Shown here in pieces: positions 1-13,697 of a stretch of 64,000 nt of DNA. Position 1 is the first letter of the stretch. Every line of letters starts with the position of its first letter. The stretch spans positions 107,876,823 to 107,940,822 of the forward strand of contig NC_064822.1 in NCBI RefSeq assembly GCF_024166365.1, given 5' to 3'. The stretch comes from Elephas maximus indicus (Eukaryota; Chordata; Mammalia; Proboscidea; Elephantidae). The translations under genes and the position numbers were made by a program. The notes below the pieces were generated by a model. It did no database searches, was not told where the DNA came from, and saw only the letters and a program-made list of their open reading frames with translations.

Positions 1-617
1 GAGGGAGAAGGGTGAGTGCATGCATACCCACCCACTGTACCTTCTTCCCTCTTCCTGACACAGACAGAGCCATCCAGCGAGACTGAGTGAACATCTGCCT
101 GCTGTTCCTTCCTCCCTTCCCCTGCCCAGGAGGAGGTGGAGGTAGAGTGACTGTGTGGACGTCCCCCCACCACACCCCCTGCCACACATACTTCCCCCCC
201 ACAAACAATGAGAGGAGACGAGCACGCTCCCAGTCATCCATCACACCCAGCACATCAGCCACTCCACCTTCATGAAGAGCATCATTCCCCACTCCTAAGC
301 CACCAAACTGAATTCAAATGGAGGCCAAGCCCAACCAGTCCACCCTCAGCTGGCTGGCAAGATCAGTAAACAGAGACCCGAGTGCCCCCAGCTACCTGCC
401 ACTCCACTCACCCAAAGACAGGTAGAGAGGGCTCCTGTATGGCCAGTCCAGTGACCAGAACACCACTCCAAGCATACCTGCCAGGAATCACCAAAACAAA
501 ACAAACAAACAAAAAGCAGGACCTAGCAAACAATAATACAAATAAAAAATAAATACAAAATCCGTTAATGCCCTGGAGACGACGATAATAGCAAACCATC
601 TAAAGAAACCGGGCAAG
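1..617 (+). repeat. Probable 5'UTR of an old LINE-1
   Basis: This stretch lies directly upstream of a recognisable L1 ORF1 start at 618 and has the mixed, C-rich composition of an L1 5'UTR, with no long open frame. It gives way to A-rich sequence around 480-600. I see no independent gene. The L1 5' end is not visible and may lie before the window. Assignment rests on position more than on motif. Confidence 0.4.
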
Positions 618-1832
618 ATGGCCCCAGCAAGTGACCATAGTAAGGAACCAGAAATCCTCCCTGTGGAAGAAATGCTAATGCAGCTTCCCGAGAAGGAATT
701 CAAAAGGCTTACATATAGGGGCCTCAAAGGAATCAAGGAAAACACAGACAAAACTATGGAGAACACAGACAAAACCAAGGAAAGCACAGACAACATGCTA
801 GAAAAATCCAAAAGCTTAACAAAAAAATTGTAGAAATTAACAACTCATTGGAAAGTCATAGAAGTAGAATTTAAACAGTGGAAGAAGATCAGCAGAATAG
901 AAGGCCAATCCCTGGACAATAATCTGTTCAAGGAATTATTGTCAACACAGGAAAAGAATGGATAAAAATGAAGAAAGCTTAAGAGTTATGTGGGACATTA
1001 AGAGAAATAACTTATGAGTGATTGGAATCCCAGAAGGGAAGGTGTCAGCAAAAAGCACAGAGAGAGCTGCTGAACATATGCTGACAGAAAACTTCCTTAA
1101 TATCATGAAAGACAAGAGGATAAACATACAAGAAGCACAATGAACCTCATACAGGATAGATCCCTACAGAAGAACAGCAAGACATATCATAATCAAACTT
1201 TTCAAAACCAAAGATAGAGAAAGAATACTGAAAGCAGCTCAGGAAAAATGAAAGATCACCTACAAAGAGGCATCTATAATACCAAGTTCTGATTACTTGG
1301 CAGAAACAATGAAGGCAAGAAGGCAATGGGATAATATATATAAAACCTTGAAAGAAAAAACTGCCAACCAAAAATTATATATCCAGCAGAATTATCCCTC
1401 AATTATAAAGGTGAAATTAGGACATTTCCAAATAAACAGAAATTAAAGGAACTTGTAAAAACCAGACCAATTTTACAAGAAATGTTACAGCAAGTCCTTC
1501 AGACAGAAAACTAATAACACACTAGACAACAGCAACTTGAGATTAAAACACATGACAACATCAGACAGATATCAACCCAGGTAAAGAACTCTCAAAAATA
1601 AAATAAAGCTAAAATATGGAAAACAGGAAGCCAGAGATGTCAATATGTAATTGACGAACACTTCAAAACCTAAAGGAAGAATAAAGAGTATAGATTTAGA
1701 GCTTCGATATGGAGAGGAAGTCAAGGCAATATCAAGAAATAATAAAAAAAATTAAACTTAAGAAGACAAAGGTAAATTTCAGGGTAAACATAAAGAAAGT
1801 CAATAAACCTACTCATCAAAATATAAAAGAAG
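618..1832 (+). pseudogene. Old LINE-1, decayed ORF1 and inter-ORF spacer
   Basis: The ORF1 start at 618 opens a frame (MAPASDHSKEPEIL...) with the TDKTMENTDKTKESTDN coiled-coil repeats of an L1 nucleic-acid-binding protein. It stops at 831-833. Homology continues to about 1515 through several nonsense codons and shifts, including the segment before YICPIFPNKQ-like C-terminal sequence. From about 1520 to 1832 is spacer leading to ORF2. At 1832 a younger L1 is inserted, and the old element resumes at 9441. Compared with the ORF1 of the younger element at 3077, this one is clearly an older subfamily. Confidence 0.75.
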
Positions 1833-3076
1833 AGGTGGAGCCAAGATGGCAGAATAGACAAACGCTCCCAGCGAGCCCTCTTTACAACAAAGACCCGAAT
1901 AAGCAAGTGAAATGAGTATATTTGTGACAACCTGGGAGCCCTGAGCATCAAAGGCAAGCTTAGACAACGAACTGAGGGGCGGGGGAGGAAAAGACCGTTC
2001 AGAAGTGGAGAGGAGTTACTGGACCTGAATCACAGGGAGCCCTCAGGCACCATTCCCAGAGCAGTGGCTGTGGCAGGCTAGTCCTAGCGTTTGGCCGCAG
2101 TTTCCTCAGGGAGCAGCAGCCAGCCACACAGTCTACTCACACCTCTGCAACCTGAGAAGAATGGTGCTCCGGGCAAAAGCTAAGTACTTACGTATATTTT
2201 ACTGCGCCCCCCACCCCCAAGCCGGCTTCAGTGGCTGAATCACTGGGACTGAGATAGACCCTGGTGAGCACCTAGAGCCATTCTCCTGGCCTTGGGGAAG
2301 GAAAAAATTTGCAATTGGGGGGAAAAGATAATTTGCTAGCTCCATTAACTGGAGGAGCTCAGGACAGAAGCGGCTCCTGTCCAGGCATAAACCATCTGTG
2401 GACCTTGAGCACCTTTCCCTTTTGCATGGACCTGTGTGGGCCTGTTTTGGCAGAATGGGCCCTTGTTGGCAAACTCCAACCGTTTCAGCTGTGCGGTGGG
2501 GAGGCAGGTGTTTGACATTTGACATTGCATTGCCTAATAAACAAGGTCCTCATCTACCCACGTCAGGGACCTAAGGACTGGTAGGTCCACTCAGGACACC
2601 CAGCCACCTGCAACAGGGGTCCAAAGATAACTGGTCCTTACAACCAAAAATTTTGGGTGCCCATGTTTCTAAACCCACCCACTGGCACGCTCTAGGGAGC
2701 AGAGATGCACTTTCCTCAGAGACACGTGGGGGTCAGTTCTCAGCCCCTGCCTTCTTCAGAGTGTGACCCCCTGCTGCAATCAGATACTGGTATATATGCC
2801 AATCACCCCTGCCCCTTTAAGACTGTAGAACAGAACCTGTACCACACATTTGATATCAGCTACCTGGAAACCTGAGCTGAATTCATGCAAGAAAACTGAA
2901 TGGACTCCTAGACTGAAATACCTGATAACAGCTCTAGCCAGCTGGGGACAGGACACCAGAGCTCCAAAGGTGAAAATAATCAAGCTAGCTCACTCAAGCA
3001 ACCTGTTTGGGTACACCGGAACAAAACAAAACAAGCAGCTACGACCCAGTAAGCAAGCATAAACTAATACTTATAG

Positions 3077-4094
3077 ATGGCTCAGAGACAACAGTCAATA
3101 TCAAGTCACATAAAGAAACAGACCATGATCACCTCAACAGGCTCTCAAAACAAAGAATCCAGGGATCTTCTAGATGAAAGTGCATTCCTGGAATTACCAG
3201 ATGCAGAATACAAAAGTTTAATATATAGAACCCTTCAAGACATCAGGAAGGCAATGAGGTAATATGCAGAACAAGCCAAGGAACACACAGATAAAGCAAT
3301 TGAAGAAATGAGAAAGATTATTCAGGAACATAATGAAAAGTTTAATAAGCTGGAAAAATCCATAGACAGACAGCAATCAGGAATTCAGAAGATTAACAGT
3401 AAAATTACAGAATTAGACAACTCAGTAGAAAGTCAGAGGAGCCGAATTGAGCAAGTAGAAGCTAGAATTTCTGAACTCAAAGATAAATCACTTGGCACTA
3501 ATATATTTGAAGAAAAATCAGAAAAAAAGAATTAAAAAAAATGAAGAAACCTTAAGAATCATGTGGGACTCTACCAAGAGAAATAACCTACGAGTGACTG
3601 GAGTACCAGAACAGGGAGGGATAACAGAAGATACAGAGAAAATTGGTGAGGATTTGTTGGCAGAAAGCTTCCCTGATATTGTGAAAGATGAGAAGATATC
3701 TATCCAAGATGCTCATTGAACTCCACATAAGGTAGATCTTAAAAGAAAGTCACCAAGACATATTATAATCAAACTTACCAAAACCAAAGATAAAGAGAGA
3801 ATTATACGGGCAGCGAGGGATAAACGAAAAGTCACTTACAAAGGAGAGCCAATAAGAATAAGCTCGGGCTACTCGGCAGAAACCATGCAGGCAAGAAGGC
3901 AATGGGATGACATATTTAAAAAATTGAAGGAAAAAAACTGCCTGCCAAGAATCATATATCCAGCAAAACTGTCTCTTATATATGAAGGTGAAATTAAGAC
4001 ATTTCCAGATAAACACAAGTTGAGGGAATTCGTAAACACCAAACCAAAACTACAAGAAACACTAAAGGGAGTTCTTTGGTTACAAAATCAATAA
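3077..4094 (+). pseudogene. LINE-1 ORF1 (nucleic-acid chaperone), broken
   Basis: ORF1p forms coiled-coil trimers that coat L1 RNA. The start MAQRQQSISSHIKK is the family start, also seen in the minus-strand element whose ORF1 begins at 44405. The frame is interrupted by a TAA at 3260-3262, a shift in the A-run around 3525-3540 and a TGA at 3717-3719. The remaining C-terminal part reads through to the natural stop at 4092-4094. The coiled coil covers about 3265-3480 and the RRM/C-terminal domain the rest. Three lesions only, so decay is recent compared with the 618-1515 copy. Confidence 0.85.
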
Positions 4095-4572
4095 TATCAG
4101 GTATCAACCCAAGACTAGAACACTGGGCAGAGCAACGAGAAGTCAACCCAGACAGGGAAATCCAAAAAAAAAAAAAAAAAAGCAAGATTATTAAAAAAAA
4201 AAAAGCCAAAGACAGGGTAACGGCGATGTTATTATATAAAAGAAGACAACATTAAAATAATAAAGAAAAAATAATAAAGAGGGACTAAGAAATGTAATCA
4301 TACACCTTCCATATGGAGAGGAAGATACAGCAATACAAACAAATAAAAGTTAGTTTTAAATTCATAAAAATAGGGGTAAATAATTAGGTAACCACAAAGG
4401 AGACAAACTATCCTACTCATCAAAATAAAATACAAGGGAAAAATACAGACTCAGCAGAAACAAAATCAACAACAACAAATATGAGGAAAGGACAATATAT
4501 AAAGAAAATCTACTCAGCACATATAATCAAGTGGGAAAAAGAAGCTGTCAACGCACAAAAAGAGACGTCAAA

Positions 4573-7500
4573 ATGATAGCAGTAAATTCATACCTATCCA
4601 TAATTATCCTGAATGTAAATGGACTAAATGCACCAATAAAGAGACAGAGAGTGGCAGAATGGATTAAAAAACAGGGTCCATCTGTATGCTGCCTACAAGA
4701 GACTCACCTTAGACTTAGAGACATAAACAAACTAAAACTCAAAGGATGGAAAAAAATATATCAAGCAAACAGTAATCAAATAAAAGCAGGAGTGGCAATA
4801 TTAATTTCTGACAAAATAGACTTTAAAGTTAAATCCATCAGAAAGGATAAGGAAGGACACTATATAATGATTAAAGGGACAATACACCAAGAAGATATAA
4901 CCATATTAAATATTTATGCACCCAATGACAGGGCTGCAAGACACATAAAACAAACTCTATCAGCATTGAAAAGTGAGATAGACAGCTCCACAATAATAGT
5001 AGGAGACTTCAACACACCACTTTCGGTGAAGGTCGGGGTATCCAGAAAGAAGCTCAATAAAGACACGCAAGATCTAAATGCCACAATCAACCAACTTGAC
5101 CTCGTAGACGTATACAGAACACTGCACCCAAAAGCAACAAACTATACTTTCTTTTCTAGTGCCCATGGAACATTCTCTAGAATAGACCACATATTAGGTC
5201 ATAAAGCAAGCCTTAGCAGAATCCAAAACATTGAAATATTACAAAGCATCTTCTCTGACCATAAGGCCATAAAAGTAGAAATCAATAACAGGGAAAGCAG
5301 GGAAAAGAAATCAAACTCTTGGAAACTAAGCAATACCCTGCTCAAAAAAGATTGGATTATAGAAGACATTAAGGATGGAATAAAGAAATACACAGAACCC
5401 AATGAGAATGAAAACACTTCCTATCAGAACCTTTGGGACACAGCAAAAGCACTGCCAAGAGGTCAATTTATATCAATAAATGCACCCATACAAAAAGAAG
5501 AAAGGGCCAAAATCAAAGAATTATACCTACATCTTGAACAAATAGAAAGAGAACAACAAAAGAAACCCACAGGCACCAGAAGAAAACAAATAATAAAAAT
5601 TAGAGCTGAACTAAATGAAATAGAAAACAGAAAAACAATTGAAAGAATTAACAAGACCAAAAGCTGGTTTTTTAAAAGAAAAACTCAACAAAATTGATAA
5701 ACCACTGGCCAAACTGACAAAAGAAAAACAGGAGAGGAAGGAAATAACTTGAATAAGAAATGAGATGGGCAATATTACAACAGACCCAACTGAAATTAAA
5801 AGAATCATATCAGATTACTGTGAAAAACTATACTAGAACAAATTTGAAAACCTAGAGGAAATGGATAAATTCCTAGAAACACACTACCTACCTAAACTAA
5901 CACAAACAGAGGTAGAACAACTAAATAGACTCCTAACAAAAGAAGAGATTGTAAAGGTAATCAAAAAACTCCCAAGAAAAAAAAACCCTGGTCCGGACAG
6001 CTTCACCGCAGAGTTCTACCAAACTTTCAGAGAAGAGTTAACACCACTACTACTAAAAGGTATTTCAGAGCATAGAAAAGGACGGAATACTACCAAACTC
6101 ATTGTATGAAGCCACCATATCCCTGATACCAAAACCAGGTGAAGACACCACAACAAAAGAAAATTATAGACCTATATCCCTCATGAATGTAGATGCAAAA
6201 ATCCTCAACAAAATTCTAGCCAATAGAATCCAACAACACATCAAAAAAATAATTCACCATGACCAAGTGGGGTTCATACCAGGTATGCAGAAATGGTTCA
6301 ACATCAGAAAAACAATCAATGTAATCCACCACATAAATAAAACAAAAGAGAAGAATCACATGATTTTATCAATTGATGCAGAAAAGACATTTGACAAAGT
6401 TCAACACTCATTCATGATAAAAACTGTCAGCAAAATAGGAATAGAAGGAAAATTCCTCAACATAATAAAGGGCATTTATACAAAGCCAACAGCCAACATC
6501 ACCCTAAATGGAAAGAGCTGGAAAACATTCCCATTGAGCTCAGGAACCAGACAAGGATGCCCTTTATCACCACTCTTATTCAACACTGTGCTGGAAGTCC
6601 AAGCAAGAAAATTAGCCTAGATAAAGAAATAAAGGGCATCCAGATTTTAAGGAAGAAGTGAAAGTATCTCTATTTGCAGATGACGTGATTTTACACACAG
6701 AAAACCCTAAGGAATCCTCCAGAAAACTACTGAAACTAATAGAAGAGTTCAGCAGAGTATCGGGATACGAGATAAACATACAAAAATCAGTTGGATTCCT
6801 CTACACCAACAAAAAGAACATCGAAGAGGAAATCACCAAATCAATGCCATTTCCAGTAGCCCCCGAGAAGATAAAATACTTGGGAATAAATCCTACCAGA
6901 GATGTAAAAGACTTATACAAAGAAAACTACAGTACACTTCTGCAAGAAACCAAAAGAAACTTACATAAGTGGAAGAACATACCTTGCTCATGGATAGGAA
7001 CACTTAACATTATAAAAATGTCTATTCTACAAAAGGGATCTATACATTTAATGCAATTCCGATCCAAATTCCAAAGACCTTCCTTAATGAGATGGAGAAA
7101 CAAATCACCAATTTCATATGGAAGGGAAAGAGGCCTCGGATAAATAAGGCGTTACTGAAAAAGAAGAACAAAGTGGGAGGCCCTACTTTACCTGATTTTA
7201 GAGCCTATTACACTGCCACAGTAGTCAAAACAGCTCGGTATTGGTACAACAACAGATACATGGACCAATGGAACAGAATTGAGAATCCAGACATAAATCC
7301 ATCCACATAATAAGCAGTTGATATTTGACAAAGGCCCTAAAACAGTTAAATGGGGGAAAAGACACTCTTTTTAACAAATGGTGCTGGCATAACTGGATAA
7401 CCACAAGCAAAAAAATGAAACCAGATCCATACCTCACTCCATACACAAAAACTAACTCAAAATGAATCAAAGACCTAAATATAAAATCTAAAATGATAAA

Positions 7501-8407
7501 GATCATGGAAGGAAAAATAGGGACAACGTTAGGAGCCCTAATACATGGCATAAACAGTATACAAAACATTATAAAGATTGTAGAAGAAAAACAGGATAAC
7601 TGGGAGCTCCTAAAAATCAAACGTCTATGCTCATCCAAAGACTTCACCAAAAGAGTAAAAAGACTACCTAAAGACTGGGAAAAAGTTTTTAGCTATGACA
7701 CTTCCGATCAGCACTTGATCTCTAAAATCTACATGATACTGCAAAAACTGAACTGCAAAAAGGCAATTAACCCAATAAAAAAATGGGCAAAAGATATGAA
7801 TAGACACTTCACTAAAGAAGACATTCAGGTAGCTAACAGATACATGAGGAAATGTTCACAATCTTTAGCCATTAGAGAAATGCAGATCAAAACTACAATG
7901 AGATTTCATCTCACTCCAACAAGGCTGGCGCTAATCCAAAAAACACAAAATAATAAATGTTAGAGAGGCTGTGGAGAGATTGGAACACTTTTACACTGCT
8001 GGTGGGAATGTCAAAGGGTACAACCACTTTGGAAATAGATTTGGCACTTCCTTAAAAAGCTAGAAATAGAACTACCATACGATCCAGCAACCCCACTCCT
8101 CGGAATATATCCTAGAGAAATAAGAGCCTTTACACGAACAGATATATGCCCACCCATATTTATTGCAGCACTGTTTACAATGGCAAAAACATGGAAGTAA
8201 CCAAAGTCCCCATCAACGGATGAATGGATAAATAAGTTATGGTATATTCACACAATGGAATACTATGCATTGATAAAGAACAGTGAGGGATCTGTGAAAC
8301 ATTTCATAACATGGAGAAACCTGGAAGGCATTACGCTGAGTGAAATTACTCAGTTGCAAAAGGACAAATATTGTATAAGACCACTATTATAAGAACTTGA
8401 GAAATAG
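4573..8407 (+). pseudogene. LINE-1 ORF2 (endonuclease-reverse transcriptase), broken
   Basis: ORF2p nicks target DNA and reverse-transcribes L1 RNA. An apurinic-type endonuclease begins at MIAVNSYLSI (4573), with LQETHL and GDFNTPL motifs visible. The first frame runs to 5697 and is lost by a shift near 5668 in a T/A run. The reverse transcriptase follows in pieces: NYRPISL near 6158, [14 protein letters not shown] near 6543, and the catalytic FADD at about 6670-6684. A frame change lies near 6100 and a stop at 6618-6620. The C-terminal zinc-knuckle region (RGCGE...HCWWEC-like) lies around 7965-8010. Several further shifts occur after 7143. Confidence 0.85.
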
Positions 8408-9440
8408 TTTAAACTGAGAAGAAAACATTCTTTTGTGGTTATGAGAGGGGGGAGGGAGGGAGGGTGGGAGAGGGGCATTCACTAATTAGATAGTAGATAA
8501 GAACTACTTAAGGTGAAGGGAAAGACAGCACACAATACAGGGGAGGTCAGCACAACTGGACTAAACCAAAAGCAAAGAAGTTTCCTGAATAAACTGAATG
8601 CTTCGAAGGCCATTGTAGCAGGGGCAGGGGTCTGGGGACCATGGTTTCAGGGGACATCTAAGTCAATTGGCATAATAAAATCTATTAAGAAAGCATTCTG
8701 CATCCCACTTTGAAGAGTGGTGTCTGGGGTCTTAAACGCTAGCAAGCAGCCATCTAGCCCAAAAACCCAGTGCCGTCGAGTCGAAGCAGATATCTAAGAT
8801 GCATCAATTGGTCTCAACACACCTGGATCAAAGGAGAATGAAGAACATCAAGGACACAAGGCAATTACTATCCCAAGAGACAGAAAGGACCACATGAACC
8901 AGAGACTACATCATCCTTAGGCCAGAAGAACTAGATGGTGCCTGGCTACAACCAATGACTACCCTGACAGGGAACACAACAGAGAACCCCTGAGGGAGCA
9001 GGAGAGCAGTGGGATGCAGACCCCAAATTCTCATAAGACCAGACTTAATGATCTGACTGAGACTAGAGGGACCCCGGTGGTCACAGCCCGCAGACCTTCT
9101 GTTGGCCCAGGACAGGAAACATTCTCGAAGCCAACTCTTCAGACATGGATTGGACTGGACAATGCATTGGAGAGGAATGCTGGTGAGGAGTGGGCTTCTT
9201 GGATCAGGTGGACAATTGAGACTATGTTGGCATCTCCTGCCTGGAGGGGAGATGAGAGGGTGGAGGGGGTTAGAAGCTGGCGAAATGGACACGAAAAGAG
9301 AGAGTGGAGGGAGAGAGCAGGCTGTCTCATTAGGGGGAGAGTAGTTGGGAGTGTGTAGCAAGGTGTATATGGGTTTTTGTGTGAGAGACTGACTTGATTT
9401 GTAAACTTTCACTTAAAGCACAATAAAAACTATATATAAA

Positions 9441-11055
9441 AAAAGAAGGCAATCATAAACATTCAGCACACACAAAACCAAATACAAAGAAGGAAATGAA
9501 AAGAAAAGCCACAATTTAAAAAAAAAAAAGCTCAGCAGAGAAAATTAAGTGGAACAAAGAAATAATCAACACCACAAAAAAAAAAGAAAGAAAATGACGG
9601 AAATAAACTCATACCTATTGATAATCACACTGAATGTAAATGGCCTAAATGTACCAGTAAAGAGGCGGAGGGTAGTGGAATGTATTAAAAAAAAAAAAAA
9701 AAAAGAAACCAATGACCCATCAATATGCTGTCTGCAAGAGACACACCTTAGAAACAAAAATATAAATAAACTAAAACTTAAAGGATGGGAAAAGATATAT
9801 CAAGCAAACAATAACCAAAAAAGAGCAGTGGCAATATTAATCTTTGATAAAATGAATTTTAAAGCAAAATCCACTATAAAAGACAAGAAAGGATATTATA
9901 TAATGATTAAAGCATCAATCCGACCAAGAGGACATAACCACAATAAATATGTATGAACTCGATAACAGAGCTCCAAAATACGTAACAAAAACTCTAACAG
10001 CACTGAAAGGAGAAATAGACACTTTCACAATAATACTAGGATACTTTAATACACCACTCTTGGTGAAGGACAGGACAACAAGAAAGAAACTCGACAGACA
10101 CAGAAGATCTCAACCAACTTGACCTCATAGACATATACAGACCACATCACCCAACAGTGGAAAAGTATACATTCTCCCTCACTGCTCATAGATCATTTCT
10201 CCAGAATAGAGCACATTTTAGGCCACAGAGCAAGCCTCAACAAATTAAAAAAACATAAAAATAATACAAAGCATCTTCTCTGACCACAGTGCTATAAAAG
10301 TAGAAATCAATAACAGGAAGAGCAAGGAAAAAAAAAATCTAATAAATAGAAACTAAATAACACCCTTCTTAAAAATAACTGGGTAATAGAAGATTACCAA
10401 TCCAAGATGAAATTAAAAATTTCCTAGAATCAAATGAGAATGAAAACGGAACATACTAAAACCTTTGTGACACAGCAAAAACAGTGCTCAGAGGTCAACT
10501 TCTTCAAAAAAAGAAGAAATGACAACAACCAAAATATTAACCCTATAGCTCAAACAATTAGGAAGAGAGCAGTTAAAGAAGCCCACGGTCAGTGGAAAAA
10601 ATGAAATAATAAAAATTAGGCAGAAATAAATGAAATAGAAAACAGAAAAACACTAGAAAGAAACAAGACTAAAAGCTGTTTTTCTGAAAGGATTAATAAA
10701 ATTGACAAACCACTGGCCAAACTGACAAAAGAGAAACAGGAGAAGATGCAAATAACTTACAATAGTTCCCCAAAAGATAAAATACTTAGGAAGAAATTTA
10801 ATCAGGGACATAAAAGACATACAAAGAAAACTACAAAACACTACTGCAAGAATCCAAAAGACCCACATAAGTGGAAAAAACAAACCATGCTCTTGGATAG
10901 GAAGACTTAACATTGTGAAAATGTCAATACTACCCAAGCAACACACAAGTATAATACAATCCTGATCGACATCCAAACAGCTTTCTTCATTGAGATGAAA
11001 ACCTAATCACTAACTTTATGTGGAAGGGAAAGAGGCCCTGAATGAATAAAGCCTT
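9441..11055 (+). pseudogene. Old LINE-1 ORF2, endonuclease part joined to late RT part
   Basis: This is the continuation of the old L1 interrupted at 1833. The frame at 9549-9956 is the ORF2 endonuclease (INSYLLIITLNVNGL, LQETHL). Homology to ORF2 continues to about 10757, then jumps to sequence that in an intact copy lies about 1.1 kb further on (compare 5745 and 6856 in the younger L1). The catalytic reverse-transcriptase core is therefore missing. Homology ends at 11055 where a processed pseudogene is inserted. Many stops; no coding potential. Confidence 0.75.
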
Positions 11056-11519
<464 letters not shown>

Positions 11520-12950
11520 GAATCAGTAAAGCCTTATTAAAAAAGAACAAAGTAGGTGGCTTTACACTACCTAATACAACCATGGTGGTCAAAACAGCCT
11601 AGTACTAGTACAACAAGAGACACAAACCAAGAGAACAGAATTGAGAACCCAGACATAAATCCATCCACCTATAGACAGCTGATCTTTGACAAAGGACCAA
11701 AGGTATTGAATGAGGAAGAAACAATCTCTTCAACAAATGGTGCTGGCAAAACTGGATATCTATTTGTAGAAAAATTAAACAGGATCCGTACCTCATACCA
11801 TACACAAAAACTAACTCAAAATGGATCAAAGACCCAAATATAAAACATAAAATTATAAAGATCATGGAGGAAAAATTAGGGACAATGCTAAGGGCCCTAA
11901 TATATGGTATAAATAGATTACCAAACATAACTAAAAATGCACACACAGAAGAAAATGAACTAGATTAATGAGACCTCCTAAAAATTAAACACTTATGCTC
12001 CACGAGAGTTCTCCAAAAGAGTAACAAGAGAACCTGCAGATTGGGAAAAAGAAATTGACTACAACATATCTGACAAGGGTATAATCTCTAAAATTTGTAG
12101 AAAACTTTAACACCTCTACAACTACAACAAAAAAGACAAATAATCCAATTAAGAAATGTGCGAAGGAAATGAACACTTCACCAAAGAAGACATTCAAGCT
12201 GCTAACAAACATTTGAAGAAATACTCATGATCATTACCAGTTAGACAGATGCAAATCAAAACTACAATGAGATACTATTTCACACCAACCTTACTGGCAC
12301 TAAAAAAAAAAAACAACAGAAAATGACAAATGTTCACAAGGATGTGGAGAGATTGGAACTCTTGTACACTCCTGGTGGGAGTGTAAAATGAGTATAACCA
12401 CTACGAAAAATGGTATGGCGTGTCCTCAAAGAGCTAGAAACAGGAATACCATGTGATCCAGCAATCCCACCCCTAGGCATATACCCTAAAGAAATAAGAA
12501 CTGTGACAAAAATAGACATATGCACAGCCATGTTCATTGCAGCATGATTCACAGCAGCAGAAAGGTGGAAGCAACCCAAGTGCCCATTAACAGATGAATG
12601 GATTAAAAAACTGTGGTACATACACACAATGGAATAATGATGAATCCCCAAAACATCGCACAACATGGATGAATCTGGAGGACATTATGTTGAGTGAAAT
12701 AAGTGAATCACAAAAAGACAAATATTGTATGGGCCTGCTTTTATAAGGTAACGACAAAAGGTTTACACATGGGAAAAAAAAATGGTTTTTTGATGGTTAC
12801 TAGGGATGGGAGTGAGAGGGAGGGAAAATTACCAAAGAGGTAGTAGACGCGAGTTATTATTGGTGAAGGGAAAGGCAATATACAATATCGGAGAAGTCAG
12901 CACAACATGACCAAGGCAAGAAAAGACACTGAGAGGAACACAGGAATAAA
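11520..12950 (+). pseudogene. Old LINE-1, ORF2 C-terminal part and start of 3'UTR
   Basis: The old L1 resumes after the UBC pseudogene. It includes the ORF2 region TVVKTA...[11 protein letters not shown] (11580-11670), the segment with LRN...ALIYG and, around 12340-12370, the remnant of the cysteine-rich tail. ORF2 ends near 12745. A G-rich 3'UTR run follows at about 12805-12830. Many stops and shifts; no coding potential. Confidence 0.75.
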
Positions 12951-12962
12951 TAAATGAATTTT

Positions 12963-13383
12963 GCTTGAATTTCTGACAGTTCCCTATCGATGTACCGCTG
13001 TGACATTTGAATGATCTTCAGCAAATTTTACTTGTATGTGATATTAATGATATTGTTTGATAATTTTCACATTAATCTGTCTTGGAAGAAGTAAAGCTAG
13101 AGTGCTCTTTGGAAGTGAGGATGGAGAGACTTTGCCTCACATATTTTGGACATGTTATCAGGAGAGATCAGTCCCTGGACAAGGACATCATGTTTGGTAG
13201 AAAAAAAAAAACAGCGAAAAAGAAGAAAAGCCTCAGTAAGAAGGACTGACACAGTGGTTGCAAAAACCAGCTCAACCAAAATAACAATTGTGAGAGTGGT
13301 ACAGGATCGAGCAGTGTTTCATTCTGTTGTATATAGGTCCTTAAGAGTTGGAACCAACTCAACAGCACCTAACAATAATATGT
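12963..13383. mobile_element. RTE/BovB-like LINE copy with inverted 5' segment
   Basis: Two segments of the same RTE element lie back to back. 12963-13073 is the reverse-transcriptase region in minus orientation and matches 50578-50700. 13074-13383 is the 3' end in plus orientation, including the C-terminal frame (YFGH.., SLDKDIMFG-like), the GTT...AACTCAAC motif and the CCTAACAATAAT tail. It matches the reverse complement of 49390-49700. An A-run at about 13200-13211 disrupts the frame. The layout fits twin-priming during insertion. It sits in the 3'UTR of the old L1. Confidence 0.8.
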
Positions 13384-13697
13384 AACTATTATACATACAC
13401 AATCCTGCAACAATATTATCAATAAAGAATAATCTACGAATTGTTACATAGATATGCCAAGAGGTGAGGGAGGGGGTAAGGGAACACACCCACCAGAGGA
13501 TTCAGGTTCGGAGGTGGCAATTTCTAAATATATTATTGTAGGTGCTTCTCATATATTAATACAGACAATAGAGTACGCAAGTGGCACAGTCAGGCGAAAC
13601 TCTTAGACATAACCAAACACCTCATGAGATGAAGTTCCCAGCTCGAAGGCAAAGGACCATTGACTCAGGGGGCATCTATGTCAATTGGTACAACATA
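13384..13697 (+). repeat. Old LINE-1 3'UTR fragment
   Basis: The segment contains the L1 3'UTR signature GGGGGCATCTATGTCAATTGG at its right end (compare 8648-8668 in the young L1) and a GAGGGAGGGGGTAAGGG purine run. It continues at 21246 on the other side of the inserted minus-strand L1. No open frame of note. Confidence 0.65.

Larger units (their letters stand above)
1833..9440 (+). mobile_element. Full-length young LINE-1, plus strand
   Basis: The element starts with the classic L1 5' end GGTGGAGCCAAGATGG and ends in an A-rich tail after CACAATAAAAAC. Order: 5'UTR 1833-3076, ORF1 3077-4094, spacer, ORF2 4573-8407, 3'UTR to 9440. The 3'UTR carries a G-rich polypurine run at about 8443-8476, which is a potential G-quadruplex typical of L1. 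An 8-bp target-site duplication AAAAGAAG flanks it (1825-1832 and 9441-9448; the A-run makes the exact edge ambiguous). It sits inside the older L1 that starts at or before position 1. Both ORFs carry breaks, so this copy is not autonomous as read. Confidence 0.9.

Noticed and set aside
9014-9358. 114-residue frame, with similar frames at 13777, 38139, 47831 and 63393
   Set aside because: All lie in L1 3'UTRs; they recur because the 3'UTR is repeated, not because a gene is present.
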